DNA of 64,000 nucleotides from the NCBI GenBank assembly GCA_016192345.1, contig JACPUH010000037.1, forward strand, positions 16,992-80,991, in the 5' to 3' direction. Shown in pieces: positions 1-8,017 of the stretch. The translations under genes and the position numbers were made by a program. Below the pieces are notes generated by a model that was not told the DNA's origin, did not search any database, and saw nothing but the letters and a program-made list of their open reading frames with translations. The first letter of the stretch is position 1. Every line of letters begins with the position of its first letter. The DNA comes from Ignavibacteriales bacterium (lineage in GTDB: Bacteria > Bacteroidota > Ignavibacteria > UBA10030).

Positions 1-146
1 CATTCGGCGTGTAGCAGGAGCCGCGGGACTATCGCCGGATCCCACGTCCCCGGATTGTTTACCAGGAGCATGCCCGCGATGGCAAACCCGCGGAAGGCAT
101 CGAGGGAGGTAAGTCGCTCAGAGGCTATGGAGGCTGGATTGCTCAC
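1..146 (-). CDS. HGSNAT/NagX-like (DUF5009-type) membrane acyltransferase, N-terminal fragment
   Basis: Only the first 48 or so codons are in the window; the gene runs off the left edge. It starts at a GTG whose last two bases are shared with the TGA stop of the glycosidase upstream (a GTGA overlap), so the two are probably translationally coupled. The visible peptide has the motifs [23 protein letters not shown] and W at the expected spacing. These are typical of the first membrane segment of bacterial relatives of heparan-alpha-glucosaminide N-acetyltransferase, which move acetyl groups onto sugars across a membrane. The family call rests on this short N-terminus alone; the enzymatic role is inferred. 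Confidence 0.7.
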   Translation of the reverse strand, partial: MSNPASIASERLTSLDAFRGFAIAGMLLVNNPGTWDPAIVPRLLLHAE

Positions 147-1930
147 GGGCGTGGAGAGAAAACCTCCAACTCCCGGATTGCATAGGGGGAACCTCCTCGT
201 GGCCCTGTTGTCCCCTTCACCCCCTTGAAACGAAGGAAGCGTGTCTTGACCGGCGGGACGATCTCATGGTGCTCGACGCCCCCCGTTCCTCCACGCACTT
301 CACGGATCGCTCTCCATGTTGTCCCGTCCTGTGAGACCTGCAACTGGTAGTCCGTTCCATGGTTCTCGCCCCAAAGAATTCTGACGAGTCCGATCTCCTC
401 GGATCGTTTCCATGAGAGTTGCAGCCAGTCGGGGTCCGCTTCGTCCTTTGTCATTTTCACCCCAGCGCGCCATCGTGTGTCGGTGTTGCCATCGATCGCC
501 GATGACGGAGTGAACGTTCCGGGTCCCCACAGGGCATTCAAAGGGCTGAAGGAGGAGGCCGTAGCAATTGCTCCGCGTGCAAGATTGGGAGAGGGAAGGA
601 GGGAGTCCCGCTCAAGAAGGCGAACCATCATCAAAGCATAGGGCGGGACCTTCACGTCAAATTGCGCAGCGGGAATGGAAAGGTCGGGCAATCGCTCATT
701 CTGCCGTTTCTCATCGAGTATCCAGGCTTCCGCCTTTGGATGCGGGTTGAAATGGCTCAACGCAATTTCAACGGGGATCGTTGCTCTTCTTTGTTTGTTG
801 ATCAGGGCGAGTGTCAGTGTTTTCCCGGTGCGGCTTGCGTAGACCGAAACCGGGCCATTGGCGCCGGTGACCCGGAGGACCTCGCTTCCGAAAAGATTGA
901 CAAACATGGGAAAGACGAAATAGGTGAACCGCGGAGTGTTGCGTCCATCGGAGGAGAGATAGCCAAAGTCCCCACCGCGCGGTGGATATTGATTATGCAG
1001 AGCCCAGAGGCAGCCGATATCGGTCCCGAGTTCCGCCATGGTGCCGAGCATGTCGGCCACCCAAAGGGCGTTGACAAGCTGTATCGTTTGCGGCCCTGGA
1101 CCTGTGTTGACCGAGTTGTACCCCACGTTGATCGTGAGAAGCTGTTTCGCTTTTTCCGGCCCTACAACCCGTTCGACCTCATCAACAAGCTGTTGGTGTA
1201 ACGCGCGAAAGGAACTGGTGGTTGCGAAAAGCGAGTCGTCGTTTTCCTTTCCCCCGTTTTGGGGAAAGTAGGTGTAGGTGAGCATATCGACATATTCGCC
1301 GGCGGCCCGCAGCACACGCTCCGTCCAGTTTTCCGGATGTGAACCAAGCGGCACGTTCGTCGCCACTTTGATCGTTGGATCGACGGACTTCATCGCTTTC
1401 ACAAACGAAATGTACTTTTTCGCATATTCCTCGGGGGGTGCATGCCCCTTTGCCCACCATCCCCATTGTTCATCCCCCACCTCCCAGAGTTTCACGCCGT
1501 AACCCCGTTGGAGATTGCAGTATTGAACCCAGTCGGCGGCGAGCTCGGGAGATTCGTTGAAGTTGATGGTGATGAACGGCTCCGCCCCGGTTTCCCGGCA
1601 GAAGGCGATGTACTCGTCGGTGTCCATCTCGGTCGCGGGATTGTCGGGAGAATTCCACACATACCGGTCGGCCTGGTTCCCGCCGGGGTATTTGAGAAGC
1701 GTTGTCCCGGAAGCCTTGATTTTCGCGATCGCGTCCCGATCGGAGGTCAGAAGTATCTCCCCGGAGCGGCCGGGGAACAGCGATTCGTCCCAGTTGGCGG
1801 TGTTGATGCCGTAGAGCCATGGATTGATCGGCCTGACGGGTCTGGCCGCGTCCACCTCCACATGGACTGTCTGGGCGATCGTCGTAGAGACAGAGAGCAG
1901 GAAAAAGAGCGAGAGAGAGATGTTTTTCAT
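143..1930 (-). CDS. Secreted GH51-like glycoside hydrolase with C-terminal F5/8 type C (discoidin) domain
   Basis: 595 residues. Residues 1-20 form a Sec signal peptide ending in TIAQ. Residues 30-440 resemble the TIM barrel and beta-sandwich of alpha-L-arabinofuranosidase-like hydrolases: [15 protein letters not shown] near 78-92, and LWEVGDEQW near 148-156, where Glu154 sits where the acid/base catalyst is expected, then [10 protein letters not shown] near 214. I could not place the nucleophile with certainty. Residues 450-595 are a discoidin/F5-8C carbohydrate-binding domain ([21 protein letters not shown]). It probably removes sugars from plant or microbial polysaccharide outside the cell. 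No T9SS sorting domain is seen. It shares a GTGA overlap with the acyltransferase gene downstream. Substrate is not determined by sequence; another clan GH-A family is possible. Confidence 0.75.
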   Translation of the reverse strand: MKNISLSLFFLLSVSTTIAQTVHVEVDAARPVRPINPWLYGINTANWDESLFPGRSGEILLTSDRDAIAKIKASGTTLLKYPGGNQADRYVWNSPDNPATEMDTDEYIAFCRETGAEPFITINFNESPELAADWVQYCNLQRGYGVKLWEVGDEQWGWWAKGHAPPEEYAKKYISFVKAMKSVDPTIKVATNVPLGSHPENWTERVLRAAGEYVDMLTYTYFPQNGGKENDDSLFATTSSFRALHQQLVDEVERVVGPEKAKQLLTINVGYNSVNTGPGPQTIQLVNALWVADMLGTMAELGTDIGCLWALHNQYPPRGGDFGYLSSDGRNTPRFTYFVFPMFVNLFGSEVLRVTGANGPVSVYASRTGKTLTLALINKQRRATIPVEIALSHFNPHPKAEAWILDEKRQNERLPDLSIPAAQFDVKVPPYALMMVRLLERDSLLPSPNLARGAIATASSFSPLNALWGPGTFTPSSAIDGNTDTRWRAGVKMTKDEADPDWLQLSWKRSEEIGLVRILWGENHGTDYQLQVSQDGTTWRAIREVRGGTGGVEHHEIVPPVKTRFLRFKGVKGTTGPRGGSPYAIRELEVFSPRP

Positions 1931-2159
1931 GATGAGACCTGTACTACAGAGATATCAATATCATGATCAAAACCCTGGGTATGGTGGATTTGATAATGTC
2001 ACCCCTTCGGGGTTGGCTCTCATACTATTGTCGAATGCTACCACAATTTCATCCCTTCGGGATTGGCTAACCCCCGAAAAAAACCCGAAGGGTTGAAATC
2101 GAATATGACCATGAAATTATTCAGGACTGCTGTACCATCATCGTTCGTGGCGGAGGAGT
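1931..2159. repeat. Intergenic cluster of CCCTTCGGG-type short palindromic repeats
   Basis: No gene is seen here. Two direct copies of a motif of the form TCA(C/T)CCCTTCGGGnTTGGCT start near 1999 and 2049. A third copy is inverted near 2082-2100. The core CCC-TTC-GGG is a small hairpin. A related copy lies near 23080-23088. The unit appears to be a dispersed non-coding repeat. Confidence 0.6.
2077..2094 (-). terminator. Possible Rho-independent terminator for the GNAT operon
   Basis: On the minus strand the inverted repeat copy reads AACCC-TTC-GGGTT followed by a run of T. It lies about 65 bases beyond the stop of the GNAT gene. The stem is only 5 bp, so the call is tentative. Confidence 0.4.
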
Positions 2160-3092
2160 TCAATCAAAGGATTTCTTCATGATTTCGTGCCGGCGGAGGA
2201 CCTTGAGTCCTACCTTGTGATAGAAATCTTTTGCGCGTCCGGTTGTCCACGCGAGCCACAGGTTGTATTTCCCCTTCTTGCGCATTTGTTCCACCGTGTG
2301 GTAGTAGAGCATGGGTCCAAGACCCCGGCCGGCGTACGCCTCATCGATCCCGAAAGGACCGAACCGCTCATCCATGAAATGACTGAACCCCACGACATCG
2401 TGGTCCTTGAGTGCGACGAGAATCTCGTCGCACTCGGGGTTTTCCTTCAAGCGTTCCAGCGCGACGCGGAACAGGTCGCCCGGATAGTTTCTCCTGAGGA
2501 ATTCCAGGAGGCGCAAGGTGAGGGATGGGTGAAATACCTCGACCCGAAGGCCGGCCTTTTCCAGCTGGCGGAATCGTTCGTTCATCTCTTCGGGGATGGA
2601 GAAATCCATCAAGGGGCGTCCCATGCTGTAGACGCTCTGGTGCTTCGCATAACCGCATGTTTTGAGGAACGCATGCCCGTCCGCATAGGCATCGAGGTCG
2701 ACCCCGGGAATGAAATAGTTGGGGGTGTAATCCGACACATGGATTTCCCGAATCCCTTCCTTGCAAAGAAATGCCTCTGCCTGGCGCACCATGGTGGTGG
2801 CGATATCCTGCCGGCGCCATTCGGGATGGACGAAGAATGCGGTGATCCACCCCCGCCCAGGTTCCAGCCCGACATCGAAATACGGGTATCGTCTGCTCAG
2901 GCTGAGCAGGAATCCGACCGGCCTATCGTCCCCGACCGCCACCAGGCACCCGCGTTGGTCAAAATTCGGGTCCAGGATGATCTTTCGGCGGAAGGCGTTG
3001 GTGCTGATTTCATCGCGGGGGAGGCACATATTCCATAACTCGACAACACGCTCCTCATCCTCTGCATCATAAGGACGGATGGTATAAGCCAT
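2160..3092 (-). CDS. Tandem-domain GNAT N-acetyltransferase (paralogue 1)
   Basis: 310 residues, about twice a single GNAT domain. The N-terminal half (residues 1-150) has the expected beta4-alpha3 region at ITAFFVHPEWRRQ but a degenerate acetyl-CoA loop. The C-terminal half (about 170-310) keeps a good loop, GRGLGPML after FGPFGIDEAY, and the late FYHKVGLKV strand. It is clearly paralogous along its length to the GNAT at 3870-4814 (shared RPY/DxxxVxxLW start, WITAF-VHP, PGYF/PNYF-PG). It is the last gene of the run that passes through PIG-L from the PorV gene. The substrate is unknown; the tandem layout recalls mycothiol synthase MshD, but that is an analogy only. Confidence 0.8.
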   Translation of the reverse strand: MAYTIRPYDAEDEERVVELWNMCLPRDEISTNAFRRKIILDPNFDQRGCLVAVGDDRPVGFLLSLSRRYPYFDVGLEPGRGWITAFFVHPEWRRQDIATTMVRQAEAFLCKEGIREIHVSDYTPNYFIPGVDLDAYADGHAFLKTCGYAKHQSVYSMGRPLMDFSIPEEMNERFRQLEKAGLRVEVFHPSLTLRLLEFLRRNYPGDLFRVALERLKENPECDEILVALKDHDVVGFSHFMDERFGPFGIDEAYAGRGLGPMLYYHTVEQMRKKGKYNLWLAWTTGRAKDFYHKVGLKVLRRHEIMKKSFD

Positions 3093-3158
3093 GGGAATGC
3101 TCTCTTTCTTTTGGGGCGCTCCTCTGCGGGGCGCCGGCCGGTCCGGGACTAAAGACCG

Positions 3159-3863
3159 TTACGGCAGTACATCGACGACGCGCTTTTTTTCGAACGGGTC
3201 GATATCGAACGAAACGGCATACCGGACACCCGCTTCAGCGCCACGAACACGCGCAAGCGCTTCGTAGTAATCGAGATACGGAAAGGAGGAGATCTCTCCC
3301 TTGATGAATTCATACTGCGTGACGCACTCTTTCCACCGGGCCAGTTCCTTGCCGACATCGACATAGAGGTACGGCTTGAAGCCCTCGGGGTCTTCCCAGT
3401 TCTCGGTGTAGTAGATCCCCTTGATGCCCCGATGGCGCGGCAACGTGCTGACAACCCCCTCCAGCGAAGCAAGAAGGATCGCATCGTTCACGATGGCGTG
3501 GGTGTTCGCGTGGTCCTTGTGAATGCTCGTTCTCCAGTGCGTCACGATCCGGGTTGGTTGAACCTTGCGGATGACGTCCATCACGTAACGCCGCGTCCCC
3601 TCGTCGTTCGGCAACTCGCCGTCCTTGTACGGGGCGAACAAGGCTTCTCCTCCAATCACATCCGAGGCGGCGAGCGCCTCGCGGCGCTTCTGCTCACCGT
3701 AGGCTTGCGGGGAGAGTTTTGGATTCCCCCCCTCGCCGAGGGTAAGATGGAGGAGGACCACCCGGTCGCCGGCGGTCCGGTGCTTGAGAAGGACAGCGCC
3801 GCACGTGACTTCGATATCGCCGCAGTGAGCACCGATGGCAAGGATAGTGTTCTGTGGTTCCAT
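3159..3863 (-). CDS. PIG-L family deacetylase, variant with HCGD metal motif
   Basis: 234 residues, the usual size for LmbE/PIG-L zinc deacetylases that remove acetyl groups from N-acetylglucosamine-type substrates. The N-terminal motif is IGAHCGDIEVTCG (about residues 10-22) where most members have AHPDDE. His13 and Asp16, the two zinc ligands, are kept, but the position of the catalytic base Asp (15) is Gly. A second His cluster, HKDHANTH (115-122), supplies the third zinc ligand. LTLGEGGN near 41-47 is also family-like. It lies 6 bp after one GNAT and 66 bp before the other. It may be a true deacetylase of a subfamily with another base, or a binding protein. Confidence 0.8.
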   Translation of the reverse strand: MEPQNTILAIGAHCGDIEVTCGAVLLKHRTAGDRVVLLHLTLGEGGNPKLSPQAYGEQKRREALAASDVIGGEALFAPYKDGELPNDEGTRRYVMDVIRKVQPTRIVTHWRTSIHKDHANTHAIVNDAILLASLEGVVSTLPRHRGIKGIYYTENWEDPEGFKPYLYVDVGKELARWKECVTQYEFIKGEISSFPYLDYYEALARVRGAEAGVRYAVSFDIDPFEKKRVVDVLP

Positions 3864-3869
3864 AGGCTG

Positions 3870-4814
3870 TCAGAGTTCCTTCTTCAGGAGTGTAAAGCGT
3901 CGCGTCTGGGTGAATCCGAACTTGGAGTACACCTTTGCAGCCACATCATCCGTCCACATGACCCAGGCGTTATGATATCCCTGGTGACGCATCCGTTCCA
4001 GGGTCCGGGCGAGAAGGACTGTTCCGATGCCGCGTCCTTGGTGCAGGTCGCTCACGCCGAACGGCCCGAAATGGGACCCTTCGAACTGGCAGTACCCGAT
4101 GATCTCATCTCCGTGAGTGACGACCGTGATCTGGTCCGTCCGGAAGCCCCCCTCGGAAATTTTGCGCAGATTGCTTCGCTCCACCCGCACCCAATCCGTG
4201 GGCATTGTCCGCTCCAGGAACCCCAGGAAACGGACAAGATCGGTGCGACGATAGGGACGAATCTCAATGCCCCCGGCCAGCAGGGTTTGTTCCATCTGCA
4301 CGATCTTTTCGGGAACGGTAAAAAGGGCGATTGGCGCATCCATGCTGAGCGCTTCGTGGAAGGCTTCGTACTTGTGGGAAACGAAGAACTCGAGCAAAGG
4401 AGCGGAGGCTTGTTGGTCGATCCCCGGCGTGAAATATCCCGGGGGGTAGCCTGAAATCCGGCATTCCCTTTTGCCGAGCGCTCTGAACCGGTTTTCCAGC
4501 GTGGCGAGAAGCGGTGTTCCAACCTCCTTCAACATGGCGGTGGGGTGTACACCGAATGCGGTGATCCAGCACCGGGTCCCATCCGGGTCCGCGTCTCCAA
4601 GATGCATCCGCCGCGCATACACGCCGAGGACGAAGCCGACAAGGTTGTCGTCCTTGCGCGCGAGGAGGAAGGTCGAGGGATCGAAGTTCTCGTCGAGGAG
4701 CACGCGGCGCTCGAAGATGTCCTCCGCGATGGCATCGAGCGGAAGACTCTGTGCCCAGAGCGATAACACTTGCTCCCGATCGTTATCCGTATAGTGATTG
4801 ATGGAAATGTGCAT
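3870..4814 (-). CDS. Tandem-domain GNAT N-acetyltransferase (paralogue 2)
   Basis: 314 residues with two GNAT folds. The N-terminal domain keeps CWITAFGVHP but lacks a glycine-rich acetyl-CoA loop, so it is probably inactive. The C-terminal domain has a textbook Q-G-R-G-I-G loop (LHQGRGIGTVLLART) followed by AKVYSKFGF. Its ATG overlaps the stop of the PorV gene by one base (TAATG), and its own stop is 6 bp from the PIG-L start, so all are likely co-transcribed. It is a paralogue of the GNAT at 2160-3092. The acceptor is unknown. Confidence 0.8.
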   Translation of the reverse strand: MHISINHYTDNDREQVLSLWAQSLPLDAIAEDIFERRVLLDENFDPSTFLLARKDDNLVGFVLGVYARRMHLGDADPDGTRCWITAFGVHPTAMLKEVGTPLLATLENRFRALGKRECRISGYPPGYFTPGIDQQASAPLLEFFVSHKYEAFHEALSMDAPIALFTVPEKIVQMEQTLLAGGIEIRPYRRTDLVRFLGFLERTMPTDWVRVERSNLRKISEGGFRTDQITVVTHGDEIIGYCQFEGSHFGPFGVSDLHQGRGIGTVLLARTLERMRHQGYHNAWVMWTDDVAAKVYSKFGFTQTRRFTLLKKEL

Positions 4815-5836
4815 TAATAACTTACGGCAAGTGAAAGATGATGCACGGCGCCGAAGATGCCGAAGGTCTGGTACGCGTAATCCGCACGCACCGGGAATTC
4901 CCCGACGTGATAACGAATCCCCAGTCCCGCCATGAAGCCCCGCTCGTCGTAGTTCGTCGCGTAGCCCGCGCGCGCCACAAGCACGTCCAAGATATTATAT
5001 TCCGCCCCCAATTTCAGCTTTTCGTTGAAATCTCTCGGGTGACGCGACTCAAAACTCAGGATAAGGGTATTCCGTTGTTCCGGGTCGAAGAACAGGAGTG
5101 GTTCGATCGAGGCTCCGAAACTGACGGCGAACGGGAGAGGAAACGCCTCGTTTTCGTAACGGACCTCACGGGAGATATTTTGCAACGTCGCTCCAAACCG
5201 GATCCCATTGTACAAGAAATCATAGTACGCGCCGATGTCGAACGCCAGGGCATTCTGGGCGTACGTCCGCTCGGAGATCGCAAGGCCTGGGTCGGAGAGA
5301 TTCGATCCGGTCGGTGCAACCCACGCCGAGCCCAGGTCCTGGCGGACATATTTCATATGAAGGCCGTAGGAAAAACGATCGCTCACCTTCTGGGAGAAGG
5401 CGGCCCCCAATGCATAGGCGGAAGGGGAGAAGGTGCCGGTCTCCACGAACCCTTCCTCATTCGCGGCCCGCCTGGTTCCATAGAACGTTCCGTAATCCAT
5501 CATGAGGAGACTGAACCCGACAACCCCGACTCCACGGATGTGGATGGCGGCAGCAGCCGAATTGTAGTTGATCTCCGCTATTCCCCTGGTGTGATTTAAC
5601 GTCAGGTCGACATCGGAACGAATCCATCCCAGGAGGCTCGGATTCCAGAAAATCCCATTCGCATTCAGGGTCGACGTCACCCCGACGGTCCCGCGGCCGA
5701 TGACTTCCGCCGAAACCGGGTTTTCCAGGAACCGAAAACCGACCTGGGCTTTCTTCATGATTTGTGCGTTTGCATCAACCTGCAGAACGGAGAGCATCAG
5801 CAGAACAAGGCATGCGGAAGATGTTCGAATGCTCAT
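4814..5836 (-). CDS. PorV/PorQ family outer-membrane protein (cassette 1)
   Basis: 340 residues from the ATG at 5836, chosen because AAGGAGGC lies six bases upstream; a longer frame to 5887 adds 17 residues without a signal. Signal peptide residues 1-25 (SACLVLLMLSVLQVDANAQ). The mature part is a FadL-like barrel with the PorV/PorQ signature at its start: G-FLENP-SAEVIGRG followed by NANGIFWNPSLLGW, then alternating strands ending in an aromatic strand (HHLSLAVSY). PorV-like proteins carry T9SS cargo to the sortase or act as surface anchors. Directly upstream is the secreted sorting-domain protein at 5892, its likely partner. It has the same position in the second cassette at 16070. Confidence 0.8.
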   Translation of the reverse strand: MSIRTSSACLVLLMLSVLQVDANAQIMKKAQVGFRFLENPVSAEVIGRGTVGVTSTLNANGIFWNPSLLGWIRSDVDLTLNHTRGIAEINYNSAAAAIHIRGVGVVGFSLLMMDYGTFYGTRRAANEEGFVETGTFSPSAYALGAAFSQKVSDRFSYGLHMKYVRQDLGSAWVAPTGSNLSDPGLAISERTYAQNALAFDIGAYYDFLYNGIRFGATLQNISREVRYENEAFPLPFAVSFGASIEPLLFFDPEQRNTLILSFESRHPRDFNEKLKLGAEYNILDVLVARAGYATNYDERGFMAGLGIRYHVGEFPVRADYAYQTFGIFGAVHHLSLAVSY

Positions 5837-5891
5837 AGAAGCCTCCTTGAATTTCATGGCGGGCGAAGTGGAATATCGGGTGGTCATCGCC

Positions 5892-8009
5892 TCACCTTAC
5901 GAGCACAAATTTGACGAACTGGTTGTCGAGGGGTTGTCCATCGAGCCCCTGGCCGTCCGTGACTGTAAGGATATAGATCCCGCTGCTGACGTATTGGTTG
6001 CCGTCCGTACGCTGGTCCCATTCATGATCCGCCGTTCCGTAATGTTCAATCATCTTGACGTGGTCGCCGGTCTCCGTGTAGATTCTCAGCGTGCACTTGA
6101 CGGGGAGGTTGACAAAAAGGATCTTGTTGGGTGTCCCGGAAAAACCGAGTCCCCCGGCGGCAACGGTGGCGGGATTGGGAACAACCCGAACTTTTTGTGA
6201 TTCGCTCAGGCCGGGCTTGAAGGAGGTGGCCGGTAGCTGGGACCGCGTGGCAAAGCGTGAGCTTTCGAGCTTCACGCCGTTCAAGAGGCCCGAAGAGTTT
6301 TGCGTTCCGTTGTCGACCGCGGTGACGGCATAATAATAATCGACTCCGCGCTGGACATTCCGATCAAAGTACGAAGTTACCGTCCGGTCGGTTGTCTCAA
6401 ACACCAGCTCCCAGCGGGCCTGGCTCCGTTGATCGAGAGGATCGTTCACGTAGTAGGCGCCCTGCTTTCGGTACACTCTCCATGCATACCAATCATCGGT
6501 GCCCGGTCCCGGGTCCGTGAAGTAATCCGGGCTGGGGTAGGACCAGGAGACCTCCACCCGGTCAGGCCCGGATTGTACATTGATGTCCGGAGGTGGAGGA
6601 GGAGAGGGGATCGTCAGGCCTTTGCTTAATTGATCCCAGGCCCAGTTGGCCCGGTCCATCGTTTTCCAGAGGGAATCGATCCCCTTCAGGACCCACGCGT
6701 TCTTCTCGGCATCGGAGATCTCGCTCTTGAACCAGCCCCGGCCGATGGAATCGGCGGCATTCCAGCCGATGCTCCCCGATCCGACCGCGTAGACGAAGGT
6801 AAGGGAGTCGTACCGGTTTTGGGCCTTGTTCTTGGTCAGTTCATAAGGTCCGACCGTAATAAAGCGCATCGGCCCCTTTTGAGGACGGGAAGCGAGCCCC
6901 GCTGTGACAGCGTCGGGGGGAAAGCGACCGCGGATATCGTCCCCGCGGTAGGTTAGCTTGAGGTTGACGTCACGGCGTCCCCAAAGGTCTTCGACAATAC
7001 TTGCATGAGGCATCGCATAGGGTTGGGCCGGATCGTCGGTCTTCTGGTTGTGTGCTTTGTCGGCGTAGAGGAGGGCATACCCCGGTATCTGGGTGGAGTG
7101 GAGGAATCCTGTGACCCTGTCCGGATCCCCCATGTCATCCGACTTGCCGTTCGTGAAAACAGCTGCAAGGGAATTATCGGCATCCCAGTAATAAGCGACA
7201 AGCAGGGAATCACGCGATCGGTTCGGCACCAATTCCGATTTCCGGCTGAACCAACTGTCGAGATCGTCCTCGCCTTCGAAACCAAACGATCCGTTCGTGC
7301 TGTATTCACCCGCCTTGGAGGGGCCGAAGCTGAAGGCGATCGGCCACCAAAACCGGATCGTCTGATCCGGCAGTGTGTCTGTGGGGGCGGACGATTCGCG
7401 CGGGCGCTTGGTCTCTCCGGTGAACTTATGCGTTGCCTTCCAGATGAAAAAGTCGGCCAGATGCGGATTGCTGAACGCATAGATCTCCACGTGACTGCGG
7501 AGGCCGAATTGTCCCAGCACGTCCTCGAACTCGAGTTTAATGTCCGACCTCAGGTTCCTGTCGACGTGCCATCGGTACGGAGGGTTGAGAGGAATGCCGT
7601 CCACGACGATCTGCGGGGGACGATATCGGCGAACCTCAAAGGCCCAGTCGGTTTTTCCGGGATTCGTCAATGCGTCGCCGCGCGTGAACATCGGCTTCCG
7701 GACACCGAACTCATCGATGATCCCGTTATCATCCAGCGAGAGGGGGTTGAAGATCTGGTACAGCATGTTCGATTGCCAGCGATCCTGCGGCCAGTGGAAG
7801 ATCTCGGTCTGCTGCGGATTGGCCCCGGCCAGCATCCAGCTGTACTGCGTTTGAAGCCCTCCCTCGCCGTTCAGCTTGTTCATCGTCATGCGGAGGTTCC
7901 CCACATCGATCAGCATCGGAAACGGGTCCATGTTGCGTTCCTGCGCGAGGAGTAACGCAGTGGGAAGGAGCAGGGAGGCAAGGCCGCTGATGGACAATAT
8001 TCTTTTCAT
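5892..8009 (-). CDS. Secreted FN3/sorting-domain protein (cassette 1), paralogue of 17215-19371
   Basis: 705 residues with a signal peptide (1-22, ending LLLAQ). The N-terminal two thirds have no family I can name: repeated aromatic beta segments, including VDGIPLNPPYRW and EIYAFSNPHLADFFIWK, the latter also seen as KIYAFSQQHHDNYHIFE in the paralogue. A fibronectin-III-like domain lies around 470-580 (DRVEVSWSYPSPDYF, YYYAVTAVDNG). The C-terminal 90 residues (VRVVPNPAT, LRIYTETGDHV, SSGIYILTV, ending FVLVR) resemble a T9SS/FlgD-like sorting domain. It lies between the chitinase (8 bp) and PorV (55 bp). Probably a surface-exposed protein handled by the adjacent PorV and TonB receptor; biochemical role unknown. 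Confidence 0.7.
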   Translation of the reverse strand: MKRILSISGLASLLLPTALLLAQERNMDPFPMLIDVGNLRMTMNKLNGEGGLQTQYSWMLAGANPQQTEIFHWPQDRWQSNMLYQIFNPLSLDDNGIIDEFGVRKPMFTRGDALTNPGKTDWAFEVRRYRPPQIVVDGIPLNPPYRWHVDRNLRSDIKLEFEDVLGQFGLRSHVEIYAFSNPHLADFFIWKATHKFTGETKRPRESSAPTDTLPDQTIRFWWPIAFSFGPSKAGEYSTNGSFGFEGEDDLDSWFSRKSELVPNRSRDSLLVAYYWDADNSLAAVFTNGKSDDMGDPDRVTGFLHSTQIPGYALLYADKAHNQKTDDPAQPYAMPHASIVEDLWGRRDVNLKLTYRGDDIRGRFPPDAVTAGLASRPQKGPMRFITVGPYELTKNKAQNRYDSLTFVYAVGSGSIGWNAADSIGRGWFKSEISDAEKNAWVLKGIDSLWKTMDRANWAWDQLSKGLTIPSPPPPPDINVQSGPDRVEVSWSYPSPDYFTDPGPGTDDWYAWRVYRKQGAYYVNDPLDQRSQARWELVFETTDRTVTSYFDRNVQRGVDYYYAVTAVDNGTQNSSGLLNGVKLESSRFATRSQLPATSFKPGLSESQKVRVVPNPATVAAGGLGFSGTPNKILFVNLPVKCTLRIYTETGDHVKMIEHYGTADHEWDQRTDGNQYVSSGIYILTVTDGQGLDGQPLDNQFVKFVLVR

Positions 8010-8017
8010 GGCAACTC

